Origin: Shewanella sp. 1CM18E | GTDB taxonomy: Bacteria > Pseudomonadota > Gammaproteobacteria > Enterobacterales > Shewanellaceae | Assembly (NCBI RefSeq): GCF_023161665.1 | Contig: NZ_JALNTW010000001.1 | Span: 479,061-543,060, forward strand | Length of the DNA stretch: 64,000 bases | Direction of reading: 5' to 3' | In this document: positions 20,319-28,528 of the stretch, piece after piece | How positions within the stretch are numbered: position 1 is the first letter of the stretch | Layout of the letters: every line of letters begins with the position of its first letter | Made by a program: the position numbers and the translations under genes | Notes under the pieces: generated by a model | The model's input: the letters and a program-made list of their open reading frames with translations, nothing else | What the model was told of the DNA's origin: nothing | Databases searched by the model: none

Positions 20319-20897
20319 CTAACGTTCTAGCAACGGCTTAAGCTTTTTATCGATTGCTTCTCGAGCGCGGAAGATGCGTGATCTAACCGTACCGACGGGG
20401 CAATCCATGACATTGGCAATCTCTTCATAACTCATACCATCAAGTTCGCGAAGCGAGATAGCCATCTTCAATTCTTCTGGCAACGTGTCTAAGGTGTCAA
20501 AAACAACCTTTTGAATTTCATCAGACAGTACTAAACGCTCTGGGGAGGCAAACTCCTTTAGCGCATCACTGCCATCATAATATTCAGCTTCTTCAGCATC
20601 GACATCATTCGCTGGGGCACGGCGGCCCTGAGCAACCAGATGGTTCTTTGCAGTATTGACTGCTATTCGGTACAGCCAAGTATAAAACGCACTTTCACCT
20701 CTGAAGTTTGGTAGCGCTCGGTAAGCCTTAATAAATGCTTCCTGAGCAACATCTGCAACGTCTGCCTGATTTCGTACGTAACGAGATATCAGACTGGCGA
20801 CCTTGTTTTGATATTTCTGTACCAAAAGGTTAAAAGCGTTTTTGTCTCCACGCTGTACGCGCTCAACTAACTGTTGATCACTTATTTGTCCACTCAT
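20319..20897 (-). CDS. rpoE: RNA polymerase sigma factor RpoE (sigma-E, ECF type)
   Basis: Extracytoplasmic-function sigma factor for envelope stress. The 192-residue product begins MSGQISDQQLVERVQRGDKNAFNLLVQKYQ and has region 2 (DVADVAQEAFIKAYRALPNFRGESAFYTWLYRIAVNTAKN) and region 4 (LREL.GMSYEEIANVMDCPVGTVRSRIFRAREAI). First gene of rpoE-rseA-rseB-rseC. It is probably autoregulated: a sigma-E-type promoter lies at 20960-20987. Confidence 0.97.
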   Translation of the reverse strand: MSGQISDQQLVERVQRGDKNAFNLLVQKYQNKVASLISRYVRNQADVADVAQEAFIKAYRALPNFRGESAFYTWLYRIAVNTAKNHLVAQGRRAPANDVDAEEAEYYDGSDALKEFASPERLVLSDEIQKVVFDTLDTLPEELKMAISLRELDGMSYEEIANVMDCPVGTVRSRIFRAREAIDKKLKPLLER

Positions 20898-20959
20898 CCG
20901 AGCCGACTACTCCTAAATCTAATACTGATTTCTCAGCCGCTCGAATCATATTCACTTAT

Positions 20960-20987
20960 GTAGACTAGCGAGTTTCAAAAAAGTTCT
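20960..20987 (-). promoter_or_regulatory. Probable autoregulatory sigma-E promoter of rpoE
   Basis: On the minus strand the segment reads AGAACTT, then 16 bases, then TCTAC, about 60 bases upstream of the rpoE start. The sigma-E consensus is GGAACTT-N16-TCTAA/TCTGA, the arrangement known for the E. coli rpoE promoter. One mismatch in each box. Function is inferred from the match and from its location. Confidence 0.6.
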
Positions 20988-21116
20988 AAAAAATTTGCAA
21001 AGATCGTAAATTCTTTTACCTAGGCTTTGATTTATTTATATGCGACCTATGAAAGTATCCATAATCAGCGTCATGGTTTAACATAGTCGGACTCCCTGAT
21101 AACTCTATGATACCTG

Positions 21117-22727
21117 ATGAAACAAGTAGTTGAACACCAATCTGATGTTTTGGTTATCGGCAGTGGTGCTGCCGGTCTCACTTTAGCTTTGCATCTTGCT
21201 GAAAAATCAAAAGTTATTCTGCTTTCAAAAGGGCCTCTTAGCGAAGGCTCTACCTATTATGCTCAAGGCGGAATTGCCTCTGTCTTTGATGAAGAAGACA
21301 CTATTGAGTCTCATGTTGCCGACACCTTAGTTGCTGGCGCAGGGCTGTGTGATGAGCCAGTGGTTAAATTTACCGCAGAAAATGCTAAAGCCGCAATGCA
21401 ATGGCTTATCACCTGTGGCGTTGCTTTTGATAAAGAAGAAATTCCCGCGGGTAGCACTGCTGAAGCACCTTATCACTTAACCCGTGAAGGGGGACATAGT
21501 CACCGCCGTATTTTGCACGCTGCTGATGCAACAGGCAAAGAAGTACAAGTGACTTTGCAAGACCGAGCGAGAAATCATCCTAACATTACTGTGCTTGAGC
21601 GCTATAACGCTATTGATTTAATTACCACTCGTAAATTAAACAGACCTGGTAACCGCGTTCAAGGGGCTTATATTTGGAACCGCGACGCAGAGCATGTTGA
21701 AACCGTTAAAGCCCGTTTTGTTGCATTAGCCACTGGCGGCAGCTCTAAGGTTTACCAGTATACATCTAACCCTGATATTGCCTCTGGTGATGGTATTGCA
21801 ATGGCGTGGCGTTCAGGTTGCCGTGTGGCCAATATGGAGTTTAATCAATTCCACCCAACTTGCTTGTATCATGCTGATGCACGTAACTTCCTGCTCACTG
21901 AAGCACTCAGAGGTGAAGGCGCTTATTTACGTCGCCCTGATGGCACTCGCTTTATGCCTGAATTTGACGAACGTGCCGAACTTGCCCCACGTGATATCGT
22001 TGCTCGCGCAATCGATTATGAAATGAAGCGCCTAGGCTCTGACTGTGTCTATTTAGATATTACTCATAAGCCAGCTGACTTCATTATTAAACACTTCCCT
22101 ACTATTCATAAGCGTTGTTTAGAGCTAGGTATTGATATCACTACTGACCCAATTCCAGTGGTGCCAGCGGCTCATTATACCTGTGGCGGTGTGATGACAG
22201 ATCTGCACGGCCAAACTGACCTTAATGGCTTATATGCTATTGGTGAAGTTGCCTATACAGGTCTGCATGGTGCAAATCGCTTAGCCAGCAACTCGCTGCT
22301 AGAGTGTTTAGTGTTTGCTCGCGCTGCAGCGGAAGATATTGAAAGTCAGCTGAATAAAATTCCAATGCCAGGCACATTACCTGCTTGGGATGAAAGCCAA
22401 GTGTCGAACTCAGATGAAGAAGTTGTCATTGCCCATAACTGGCATGAACTGCGCCTCTTTATGTGGGATTATGTAGGTATTGTTCGTTCTGATAAGCGTC
22501 TTGAACGTGCCCTTCGCCGCTGCGCGATGCTACAGCAAGAGATCCAAGAGTATTACAGTAACTTTAGAGTGAGTAATAACTTACTTGAGTTACGTAACTT
22601 AGTACAAGTGGCAGAACTCATCATACGTTGTGCAATGGAGCGTAAAGAAAGCCGCGGCTTGCACTACAATATTGATCACCCGCATAAAGATGAATCGCCA
22701 AAGCCAACTATCTTACAGCCAGATTAA
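21117..22727 (+). CDS. nadB: L-aspartate oxidase
   Basis: FAD enzyme of de novo NAD synthesis; oxidizes L-aspartate to iminoaspartate for NadA. The 536-residue product has the dinucleotide fold ([21 protein letters not shown]), the [12 protein letters not shown] motif, [15 protein letters not shown], the [17 protein letters not shown] region, and the C-terminal [21 protein letters not shown]. Length matches E. coli NadB. Divergent from rpoE, as in E. coli. Confidence 0.97.
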   Translation: MKQVVEHQSDVLVIGSGAAGLTLALHLAEKSKVILLSKGPLSEGSTYYAQGGIASVFDEEDTIESHVADTLVAGAGLCDEPVVKFTAENAKAAMQWLITCGVAFDKEEIPAGSTAEAPYHLTREGGHSHRRILHAADATGKEVQVTLQDRARNHPNITVLERYNAIDLITTRKLNRPGNRVQGAYIWNRDAEHVETVKARFVALATGGSSKVYQYTSNPDIASGDGIAMAWRSGCRVANMEFNQFHPTCLYHADARNFLLTEALRGEGAYLRRPDGTRFMPEFDERAELAPRDIVARAIDYEMKRLGSDCVYLDITHKPADFIIKHFPTIHKRCLELGIDITTDPIPVVPAAHYTCGGVMTDLHGQTDLNGLYAIGEVAYTGLHGANRLASNSLLECLVFARAAAEDIESQLNKIPMPGTLPAWDESQVSNSDEEVVIAHNWHELRLFMWDYVGIVRSDKRLERALRRCAMLQQEIQEYYSNFRVSNNLLELRNLVQVAELIIRCAMERKESRGLHYNIDHPHKDESPKPTILQPD

Positions 22728-22740
22728 TCTTTCTAATTAG

Positions 22741-23163
22741 TCAGCTTCGCGCTTGAACACCGAGCTGTAATAGACGACATAAATTACGATAATTTGTGTC
22801 GTCTAACATATCCGCCCAAATCACTAATCTCTTCGTTTCATTCTGCAACTGAATATCAAACACAACCGCTAAAGGCGTTATAAACGGCTTGTTAATAACA
22901 ACAAAATTACCCTGCGACTCAAGCTTACCGGTTCCGTCACTGCACATTACAAACCTGCAGTGCCAAGTTTTTAGGCGTAGAAATTGCCAAATAAAAAAGC
23001 AAACACAAGCGCCAATAAGTAGGTATTTAATCGTAAGGTAAACAGGGTTTTCTAGGTAGGGCCAAACAGCGATGGAGCTTAAACATATCGCACTAATGAT
23101 GGCCAGCGATAATCGCTGACCATGGGAGGACTGGAGAGCGAAACTATGCTGCTGGACGTCCAC
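22741..23163 (-). CDS. ygfX: YgfX-like membrane protein (CptA-type)
   Basis: Small inner-membrane protein of 140 residues with two adjacent hydrophobic segments (LSLAIISAICLSSIAVWPY and TIKYLLIGACVCFFIWQFL), followed by a cytosolic beta-rich part with VIWADMLDDTNYRNLCRLLQL. This layout and the position directly after sdhE match YgfX/CptA. YgfX was proposed as a toxin-like partner of SdhE, but that role is disputed. GTG start at 23163, overlapping sdhE by 20 bases, which indicates translational coupling. Confidence 0.8.
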   Translation of the reverse strand: MDVQQHSFALQSSHGQRLSLAIISAICLSSIAVWPYLENPVYLTIKYLLIGACVCFFIWQFLRLKTWHCRFVMCSDGTGKLESQGNFVVINKPFITPLAVVFDIQLQNETKRLVIWADMLDDTNYRNLCRLLQLGVQARS

Positions 23164-23422
23164 GAACTCGGATAATCATTTCAGCAAAGTCAGGGTTTTC
23201 ACAAACTTCGTGGCCCATAAACCAAGCAAATAATTCAGGATCTTCGCACTCAAGTAAGCTCACAAATGTTGCTTTATCTTTTATCGACATCGACTCATAT
23301 TGCTCTTCAACAAAAGGTTGAAACAATACGTCTAACTCAAGCATACCTCGGCGGCACGCCCACTTAACTCTTGGTAACTTCATCGGTTCTTGGCTTGATT
23401 CAGACACTGTTGATTGGGACAC
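23144..23422 (-). CDS. sdhE: FAD assembly factor SdhE (YgfY/CptB)
   Basis: Promotes covalent flavinylation of SdhA and FrdA. The 92-residue product contains the conserved CRRGMLELD motif (RGxxE) followed by FVSLLECEDPELFAWFMGHE, both typical of the family. The GTG start at 23422 has GGAG eight bases upstream and is chosen for that reason; an internal ATG at 23383 would give a length closer to E. coli SdhE. Followed by ygfX with a 20-base overlap. Confidence 0.9.
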   Translation of the reverse strand: MSQSTVSESSQEPMKLPRVKWACRRGMLELDVLFQPFVEEQYESMSIKDKATFVSLLECEDPELFAWFMGHEVCENPDFAEMIIRVRGRPAA

Positions 23423-23570
23423 TGCGAACGCTCCAAATTTATACTTTATTATAGTCGGCTTAGTGTATCAGCTGCTCAGTCTTTATGTCGATATTGATAA
23501 GCTCAGCGCTTAAAATTAGCTTGCTACAATCTATCTAAAGCTTGTTAAGACTTAATGCTGAAGTTTAAGC

Positions 23571-24479
23571 TTAAAGCTGCTGCACCGTTAAATCATTTCC
23601 AGCAAAAAGCTCGCTAAAGTCAGTCTCTAGTAGTCGTTTAACAGCTGGATGCTGGATCATTCTTTCAGCAAACATCACATGATAAACCTCTTTCACCTCT
23701 GAGGTTTCTCCTAGCAGTGTCATGCCGTGAGCCAAAATATCTTGCTTATAGATTGATGGTGCAACAAAAATACCTTGTTTGAAGAAACCAAAAGACTTCA
23801 TCATCGCCGCATCGTCAAACTCACCAAGAATACTCACATTCAGCGCTTTTTCATCAAACCAGCGAGCTAATTGCTGCCCTAAAGAACTACGTCTGCCAGG
23901 GATCAACAACTTACCCTGCTCTAAACATTGTGGAAATGGCTTTGAATAGGTTTCAGCCGAGAAGAACGCAATTCCCGATTCACCTAACTGTTTTGACAAA
24001 ATCTCCGGATACTTAAGACTCTCACCAGCACAGTCAGACAAAATCATATCCAGTTTATGCTCACGTAATCGAGTCATTAAGTCTTCGTGAGTCGACTCAT
24101 AACAGGCAAGGTGCATTGAGCCATCACTAGGCACGACCGTGAGTAACACTCGACTGGTTAAGGCTTTTGATAAGGCCGCAGCAATTCCAACCTCAAATAA
24201 GATGTTTTCATCTTTTTGATAGTTAAGTAAGTCGAGCATTTCATAGCTTAGGCTAAACATCTTGTCAGCATAACGAAATACCAGCTCACCAAGCTCGGTT
24301 GGCTCTAGTGAACGACCTACACGCTTAAACAAGCTGCCTTTTAAACTCGATTCGAGTACACGGATCTGCCCGGTTACTGTTTGCGGAGTCAAACACAGAG
24401 CTTCAGCTGCTTTAGCAACAGTGCCTTTCTTTTGGATCATCCAAAAGTAATAAAGGTGGTTATAATTAAGGTTAGCCAT
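23571..24479 (-). CDS. nhaR: LysR-family transcriptional activator NhaR
   Basis: Sodium-responsive activator of nhaA. From the ATG at 24479 the product is 302 residues beginning MANLNYNHLYYFWMIQKKGT, very like E. coli NhaR. A helix-turn-helix (TVAKAAEALCLTPQTVTGQIRVLE) is followed by the LysR effector-binding domain. The frame is open to an upstream ATG at 24488; neither start has a strong ribosome-binding site. It is separated from the nhaA pair by a strong terminator, so it probably has its own promoter, possibly within 24534-24560. Confidence 0.93.
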   Translation of the reverse strand: MANLNYNHLYYFWMIQKKGTVAKAAEALCLTPQTVTGQIRVLESSLKGSLFKRVGRSLEPTELGELVFRYADKMFSLSYEMLDLLNYQKDENILFEVGIAAALSKALTSRVLLTVVPSDGSMHLACYESTHEDLMTRLREHKLDMILSDCAGESLKYPEILSKQLGESGIAFFSAETYSKPFPQCLEQGKLLIPGRRSSLGQQLARWFDEKALNVSILGEFDDAAMMKSFGFFKQGIFVAPSIYKQDILAHGMTLLGETSEVKEVYHVMFAERMIQHPAVKRLLETDFSELFAGNDLTVQQL

Positions 24480-24500
24480 GGTAAACACTACTGTTTTATA

Positions 24501-24533
24501 AACAAAAAAAGAGGCAACTTAAATAGTTGCCTC
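24501..24533 (-). terminator. Terminator between the nhaA unit and nhaR
   Basis: A 9-bp perfect stem (GAGGCAACT / AGTTGCCTC) with a five-base loop, followed on the minus strand by seven T residues. A textbook intrinsic terminator. Confidence 0.9.
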
Positions 24534-24549
24534 ATTAATCTACTTAATC

Positions 24550-24933
24550 TTACTTAAGACGCTGACAGTCTAATAAACCCGACATCGCTGTAGTTAAGTC
24601 ATCTGTAGTTTTGATTTCGTTAGCAGAAAACGCTTCTGATAACCCAGATACTAATGCATCTCTGTTTGGTAAGTTATCTTGGCAAAAAGTTCTGTTGGCT
24701 TCTTGAAAACGCTTACCGCCGCGATACTTAAGAGCGCGTGACTCATAGCCATCGCTTTCTAGTCGTTGGCCTACAGCAGCACCTTTATACATTAGCGCAC
24801 CATCAACAACACCTTCGAGATAGTTTTGGCATTCGACACTGTTGATGTCTTGATTACAGAGTTCAATTTGCTTTGCTGAGGCCATAGAGGTAAAGCCTAG
24901 ACCTACAACTAATGCTAATAATCCTATTCTCAT
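24550..24933 (-). CDS. Small secreted cysteine-containing protein (Rap1a/Tai-like fold possible)
   Basis: A 127-residue protein with a clear signal peptide ([20 protein letters not shown]). The mature part has four cysteines and the pattern C-x2-YLEGVVDG, followed by [21 protein letters not shown]. This recalls the Rap1a/Tai immunity-protein family, which is found both as secretion-system immunity proteins and as lone periplasmic proteins. The function here is unknown. Its start overlaps the nhaA stop by four bases, so the two are probably translated together and may share a role in sodium or pH homeostasis (inference). Confidence 0.75.
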   Translation of the reverse strand: MRIGLLALVVGLGFTSMASAKQIELCNQDINSVECQNYLEGVVDGALMYKGAAVGQRLESDGYESRALKYRGGKRFQEANRTFCQDNLPNRDALVSGLSEAFSANEIKTTDDLTTAMSGLLDCQRLK

Positions 24934-26105
24934 GCTTTCTCTCCTTTCTCAGGTAGCACCTTAGACAACCAGAAATAACCTATGGTTGCTGATGCTAGTG
25001 ATCCTAATAAAATCCCTAATCTTGCGTAATCACCATACATCTGGCTTTCACCAGTAAAGGCAAGTGACGAGATGAACATTGACATAGTAAAACCAATACC
25101 ACACATCACTGCGACTGGGGTGATATGTCTCCAGCCCATGCCATCAGGCAATACAGCGAGCTTTAGTTTCACAGCAATGAAGCTAAACAACATAATACCA
25201 AGTGGCTTACCTAGCAGTAGTCCTAATGCAATACCCATAGGTACTGGCGATAATAGTGAGCTCAGACTCATGCCACTTAAATCTACACCTGCGTTTGCAA
25301 AAGCAAAGATTGGCAGAATAATAAATGTGCTCCACGGGTGTAAGCTATGCTCTAAGCTCTCCGATGGCGACGAACCATCTTTTGCCCTAAGTGGAATACA
25401 GAATGCGATAATCACACCGGCTAACGTTGCATGCACACCAGACTTAAGTACAGCTATCCACAAGATAAGACCCACTACACCGTATGGTCCTAACGCGGTC
25501 ACTCCTTTTAAGTTCAGCCCTATCAAACCTAAAATAGCAACGGCTGCAACAATTAAACTAATTGTCGAAAGATCGGTACTGTAGAAAAGTGCAATAATCA
25601 CAACAACACCAAGGTCATCGATAATTGCCAACGCTAACAAAAATACTTTTAGTGCAACCGGTACTCGGCTACCCAACAACGCCATAATACCGAGCGCAAA
25701 CGCAATATCAGTAGCTGCTGGAATAGCCCAGCCGACTTGGGTAATAGGGTCTGAATAGTTAAACGCCAAATAAACCGCAGCAGGGAAAACCATACCGCCA
25801 ATTGCAGCAAATGTTGGTAAAGATGCCTGAGCACGGCTCGATAATGCACCTTCTAACAATTCACGCTTAACTTCTAGGCCAATGAGCATAAAGAAGATTG
25901 CCATCAAGCCGTCGTTAATCCAATGGATTAAGGTTTTATCAATATCTAAGCTACCGACACGTACTTGCATTTCTGTTTCAAGAAACCCTTGGTACATACC
26001 CGATAAAGGTGAGTTTGCAAAAATCATTGCGATCACGACAGATACCATCAATAAGATGCCACCTGCCGATTCTTGGCTTAGAAAGTTTCTAATTGCCCGT
26101 TCCAT
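24930..26105 (-). CDS. nhaA: Na+/H+ antiporter NhaA
   Basis: Inner-membrane sodium/proton antiporter. The 391-residue product has about 12 hydrophobic segments. It contains the ion-binding double aspartate in the [20 protein letters not shown] segment, and [26 protein letters not shown]-like [11 protein letters not shown] and [12 protein letters not shown] motifs. The C-terminal helices are present. First gene of a pair with the small secreted protein; nhaR lies further downstream beyond a terminator. Confidence 0.97.
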   Translation of the reverse strand: MERAIRNFLSQESAGGILLMVSVVIAMIFANSPLSGMYQGFLETEMQVRVGSLDIDKTLIHWINDGLMAIFFMLIGLEVKRELLEGALSSRAQASLPTFAAIGGMVFPAAVYLAFNYSDPITQVGWAIPAATDIAFALGIMALLGSRVPVALKVFLLALAIIDDLGVVVIIALFYSTDLSTISLIVAAVAILGLIGLNLKGVTALGPYGVVGLILWIAVLKSGVHATLAGVIIAFCIPLRAKDGSSPSESLEHSLHPWSTFIILPIFAFANAGVDLSGMSLSSLLSPVPMGIALGLLLGKPLGIMLFSFIAVKLKLAVLPDGMGWRHITPVAVMCGIGFTMSMFISSLAFTGESQMYGDYARLGILLGSLASATIGYFWLSKVLPEKGEKA

Positions 26106-26597
26106 TAATACACTCCATAAAATCTCAATACTTCGAGTGTAGCTGAATACAATTAACCTGAATAATCGTTTGCGTCAGCTATAAACCTCGGAATAACCGA
26201 AGTATTGAATTTAGTCCTAGTATGAATAAATATCAAACATCGGTAGAATAATCACGCTTTATAAATCCACAATAGCAATAAAGTGTTGGAGATCACACTT
26301 TTTTGGGAAGTAAAACGGTGGTCTATATTATTCGCCTGCTTTTCACACAAAATATCAATTCATAAAACAATCTTTTGACGACTCGAAAATATCGAGCAAT
26401 TGCTCAAAATTGCAGCACACAAAAACTTAAAGCAGCCTTAACCCAAGCTTAAACCACTAAGATATAGACTAATTTTCAGCAGGAAGGTTTGCTTGGAATA
26501 AAAATGGCGTGACAAATCACTCAAAATCGCGTTAATGATTTGTTAAAGTGAAAAACTCGCCGTTAAGCGAGTTTATCAGAGTGTTCAGCTAGGAAAA
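26106..26597. promoter_or_regulatory. Intergenic region between thyA remnant and nhaA
   Basis: About 490 AT-rich bases. They hold the leftward nhaA promoter region near 26106-26250 and the thyA terminator at 26551-26574. I see no supported gene. Confidence 0.4.
26551..26574 (-). terminator. Terminator of the original host thyA
   Basis: An 8-bp stem (AAACTCGC / GCGAGTTT) with a six-base loop, followed on the minus strand by a short T-run (TTTTTC counting the stem end). It lies 24 bases after the thyA stop. Confidence 0.75.
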
Positions 26598-26891
26598 CTA
26601 CACCGAAAATGGATAACTAATCGCGTCATGATGCTCATAACCGACCACTTCAAAGTCATCCATCGTGACCCAAGTTTCTAGGTCTTCAAGAGACTTAATA
26701 TTTGGATTGATGACTAATTTTGGTGATGCAAATGGTTCTCTCGTTAACTGAACGTTCTGCATCAGCTCCAGCTGATCTTCATAAATGTGTGCATTCACAA
26801 TTTTATGAAAAGCAGTACCCGCTTTCAAACCTGTGATCTGCGCCATCAATGCCAGTAAGGTAAATACCTGAACCTGATTAAAGTTAAGCCC
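26598..26891 (-). pseudogene. thyA: 3' fragment of host thyA (codons 187-283), separated by the island
   Basis: The minus strand encodes [30 protein letters not shown] and on to YPFSV-stop: the C-terminal 97 residues of thymidylate synthase in one open frame. Upstream in frame the reading enters non-homologous DNA and meets a stop (TAA), so the fragment has no proper start. Together with the 5' piece at 49751-50308 it rebuilds a 283-residue ThyA with no missing or repeated codon. This shows a clean insertion, not decay. Confidence 0.95.
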
Positions 26892-26916
26892 TAATAGCTT
26901 TAAACCCCCAACTTAA

Positions 26917-26924
26917 TGCACAAC
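26917..26924 (+). repeat. Left subterminal inverted repeat, motif TGCACAAC
   Basis: TGCACAAC lies 25 bases inside the left junction and has an inverted copy (GTTGTGCA) 20-27 bases inside the right junction at 49723-49730. It is a probable recombinase-binding motif, inferred from symmetry. Confidence 0.6.
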
Positions 26925-26958
26925 CCACCTATATTACTTACTCACAAAACATATCACC

Positions 26959-26986
26959 CACTATGCAAAATTAAGTATGCATAGTG
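26959..26986. repeat. Left-end palindrome containing the TATGCATAGT end motif
   Basis: CACTATGCA and TGCATAGTG form a 9-bp inverted repeat around a ten-base spacer. Its right arm contains TATGCATAGT (26976-26985), which recurs inverted at 49656-49665 near the right end, at nearly the same distance from the junction. Likely an accessory or arm-type site for the island recombinases. Confidence 0.55.
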
Positions 26987-27188
26987 ATGAATAAAACTTA
27001 AGAAGATCGCTGCATATATTTTAGGGAGGGGAACAGAAGAGAGGAGTTACTCCTCAAAACAGCAATTAGCCTACAAACAAAAAGTAGAAGCGATCTATAG
27101 AGCTGTACTTATCGAGTGTGGTGCCTTTTAAAATAGTTAGTTTGCGAAAGACATTAAAGCTCATCTCTTTTAACTAGCGCAGTGCTCG

Positions 27189-28367
27189 TTAGCGTTTATT
27201 AAACTCCCCCACGAAACTATAAAAATAATTTGCTAGCCCAATACGGAACTCACGCGTTGAATTGGCAGCATTCTTAAATAATCGACCATTTGAGTCTAGT
27301 GCCATAACTTCACAATTATACCAATGAACAGCTTTCTTACTATAGTCTAGCTTTCCGAGGATCAAACCAGCACTGGTAACATCTTCGATAGTAGCGCCAT
27401 CGGCAACTAATCGATTCACAACTAGGGCTATAGCTTGCCAAATTTGGGCGGATAACCGGAAACCAGTTCTAGCATGCTTATTATCTTGCCTAAGTGGCAT
27501 AAGCCATGCGGTGAGAAAAGACTCAACAAAATCAAAGTAGCCCTCAGAAAGTACTTCCGATACATTTTTTCCCGATGCTACAGTGACGTCATCAGACATC
27601 TTACAAGTTTCTTGAATATGCGCGCCAGCAACAGCCCCAACAAGGAACTTAAACAATATGTACTCTGTAGTCAGGTAGCTTTCTGACACTTTTACATGCT
27701 TAGATTTATTAGATAAACCACCAAAGTCTTCTAGTCGTAAACTTTTTGAAACTCTTATTACTGAGGGCTTCAATGGGAATGAATCGTTAGATTTGGAGAA
27801 TTGAGTCAGATGCATACCAGAATGCTGTCGATTGAACTTAAAGAATAACTCTCTAACTTGTTCCTCATTTATACCGCTCTCATCATCAAAAATGATAGTT
27901 AGTACGACATTTTGCACTGCTAACATCTGCCGGAACGCACTGCTTTTTTTCACATCAACAGAATTCAATCTAGATGAAAAAAGTGGAGTCCTCAACCCTA
28001 GGGATTTTAAAACCGCAGTAAGAATTAGGATCTCTCCGAGAATAAAACTCGATGACCGTTCATACGTTACCATCGCTGTATCACCATTTATAGAAAGTGC
28101 AGGCCGCCCCTCCAAAACAACTGTTAACGCAATCGGCGCACCGACTACACCATGAGACAGCTCAGCCTCCAAGTCATTTTGTATCTCGCACACTCTTCTT
28201 AAATTAGTTTTATTTTTTGCTGCATCAAATACGACCTCCAATTGAGGATATATACGATCAGAAAAAAAATAATTTTCAAGCTCAACGGTAGGTAGGCAAG
28301 TCACTAAACCCTTTACAGTTTTACCAGTACTAGTAATCAATCGACCTGCTAAATTTAACTTGGACAA
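27189..28367 (-). CDS. DndB-like (degenerate DGQHR-family) protein
   Basis: A 392-residue protein whose layout follows the DndB/DGQHR family: an N-terminal part with NLRRVCEIQNDLEAE, a central strand-rich part, and EEQVRELFFKFNRQHSGMHLTQ near residues 172-193. The last of these corresponds to the family's 'elFidiNr...k.vs' segment. The DGQHR signature itself is replaced (ERSSSFILGEILILTAV at the expected place), so any activity tied to it is probably lost. DndB is known as a repressor of DNA phosphorothioation genes, but no dndACDE genes are here. TTG start; no ATG is available in frame upstream. Divergent from the ParB-like gene, with a perfect palindrome between them. The assignment is by pattern only. 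Confidence 0.5.
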   Translation of the reverse strand: MSKLNLAGRLITSTGKTVKGLVTCLPTVELENYFFSDRIYPQLEVVFDAAKNKTNLRRVCEIQNDLEAELSHGVVGAPIALTVVLEGRPALSINGDTAMVTYERSSSFILGEILILTAVLKSLGLRTPLFSSRLNSVDVKKSSAFRQMLAVQNVVLTIIFDDESGINEEQVRELFFKFNRQHSGMHLTQFSKSNDSFPLKPSVIRVSKSLRLEDFGGLSNKSKHVKVSESYLTTEYILFKFLVGAVAGAHIQETCKMSDDVTVASGKNVSEVLSEGYFDFVESFLTAWLMPLRQDNKHARTGFRLSAQIWQAIALVVNRLVADGATIEDVTSAGLILGKLDYSKKAVHWYNCEVMALDSNGRLFKNAANSTREFRIGLANYFYSFVGEFNKR

Positions 28368-28424
28368 ACTCTATCTCGCATCAATTACACCATCTTTTCC
28401 CATAGTCTAATTGAAAAAAACAAC

Positions 28425-28449
28425 TTGATCAGACATTGCGTCTGATCAA
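28425..28449. promoter_or_regulatory. Perfect 10-bp-arm palindrome in the divergent promoter region (candidate operator)
   Basis: TTGATCAGAC, five bases, GTCTGATCAA. It lies between the divergent DndB-like and ParB-like genes, 58 bases from one start and about 80 from the other. There is no T-run, so it is not a terminator. Probably the binding site of a dimeric regulator controlling both genes. Confidence 0.6.
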
Positions 28450-28528
28450 TCATTAAGGCATGAATGCGCAAATCGCACTCTAAGATAAGACTATTCAGAT
28501 ATTAATACAGATTGCTTTGGTAACTCAG

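Noticed and set aside
25072..25584. 170-residue plus-strand open frame opposite nhaA
   Set aside because: It lies wholly within the nhaA coding region on the other strand and has low-complexity composition typical of a shadow frame.
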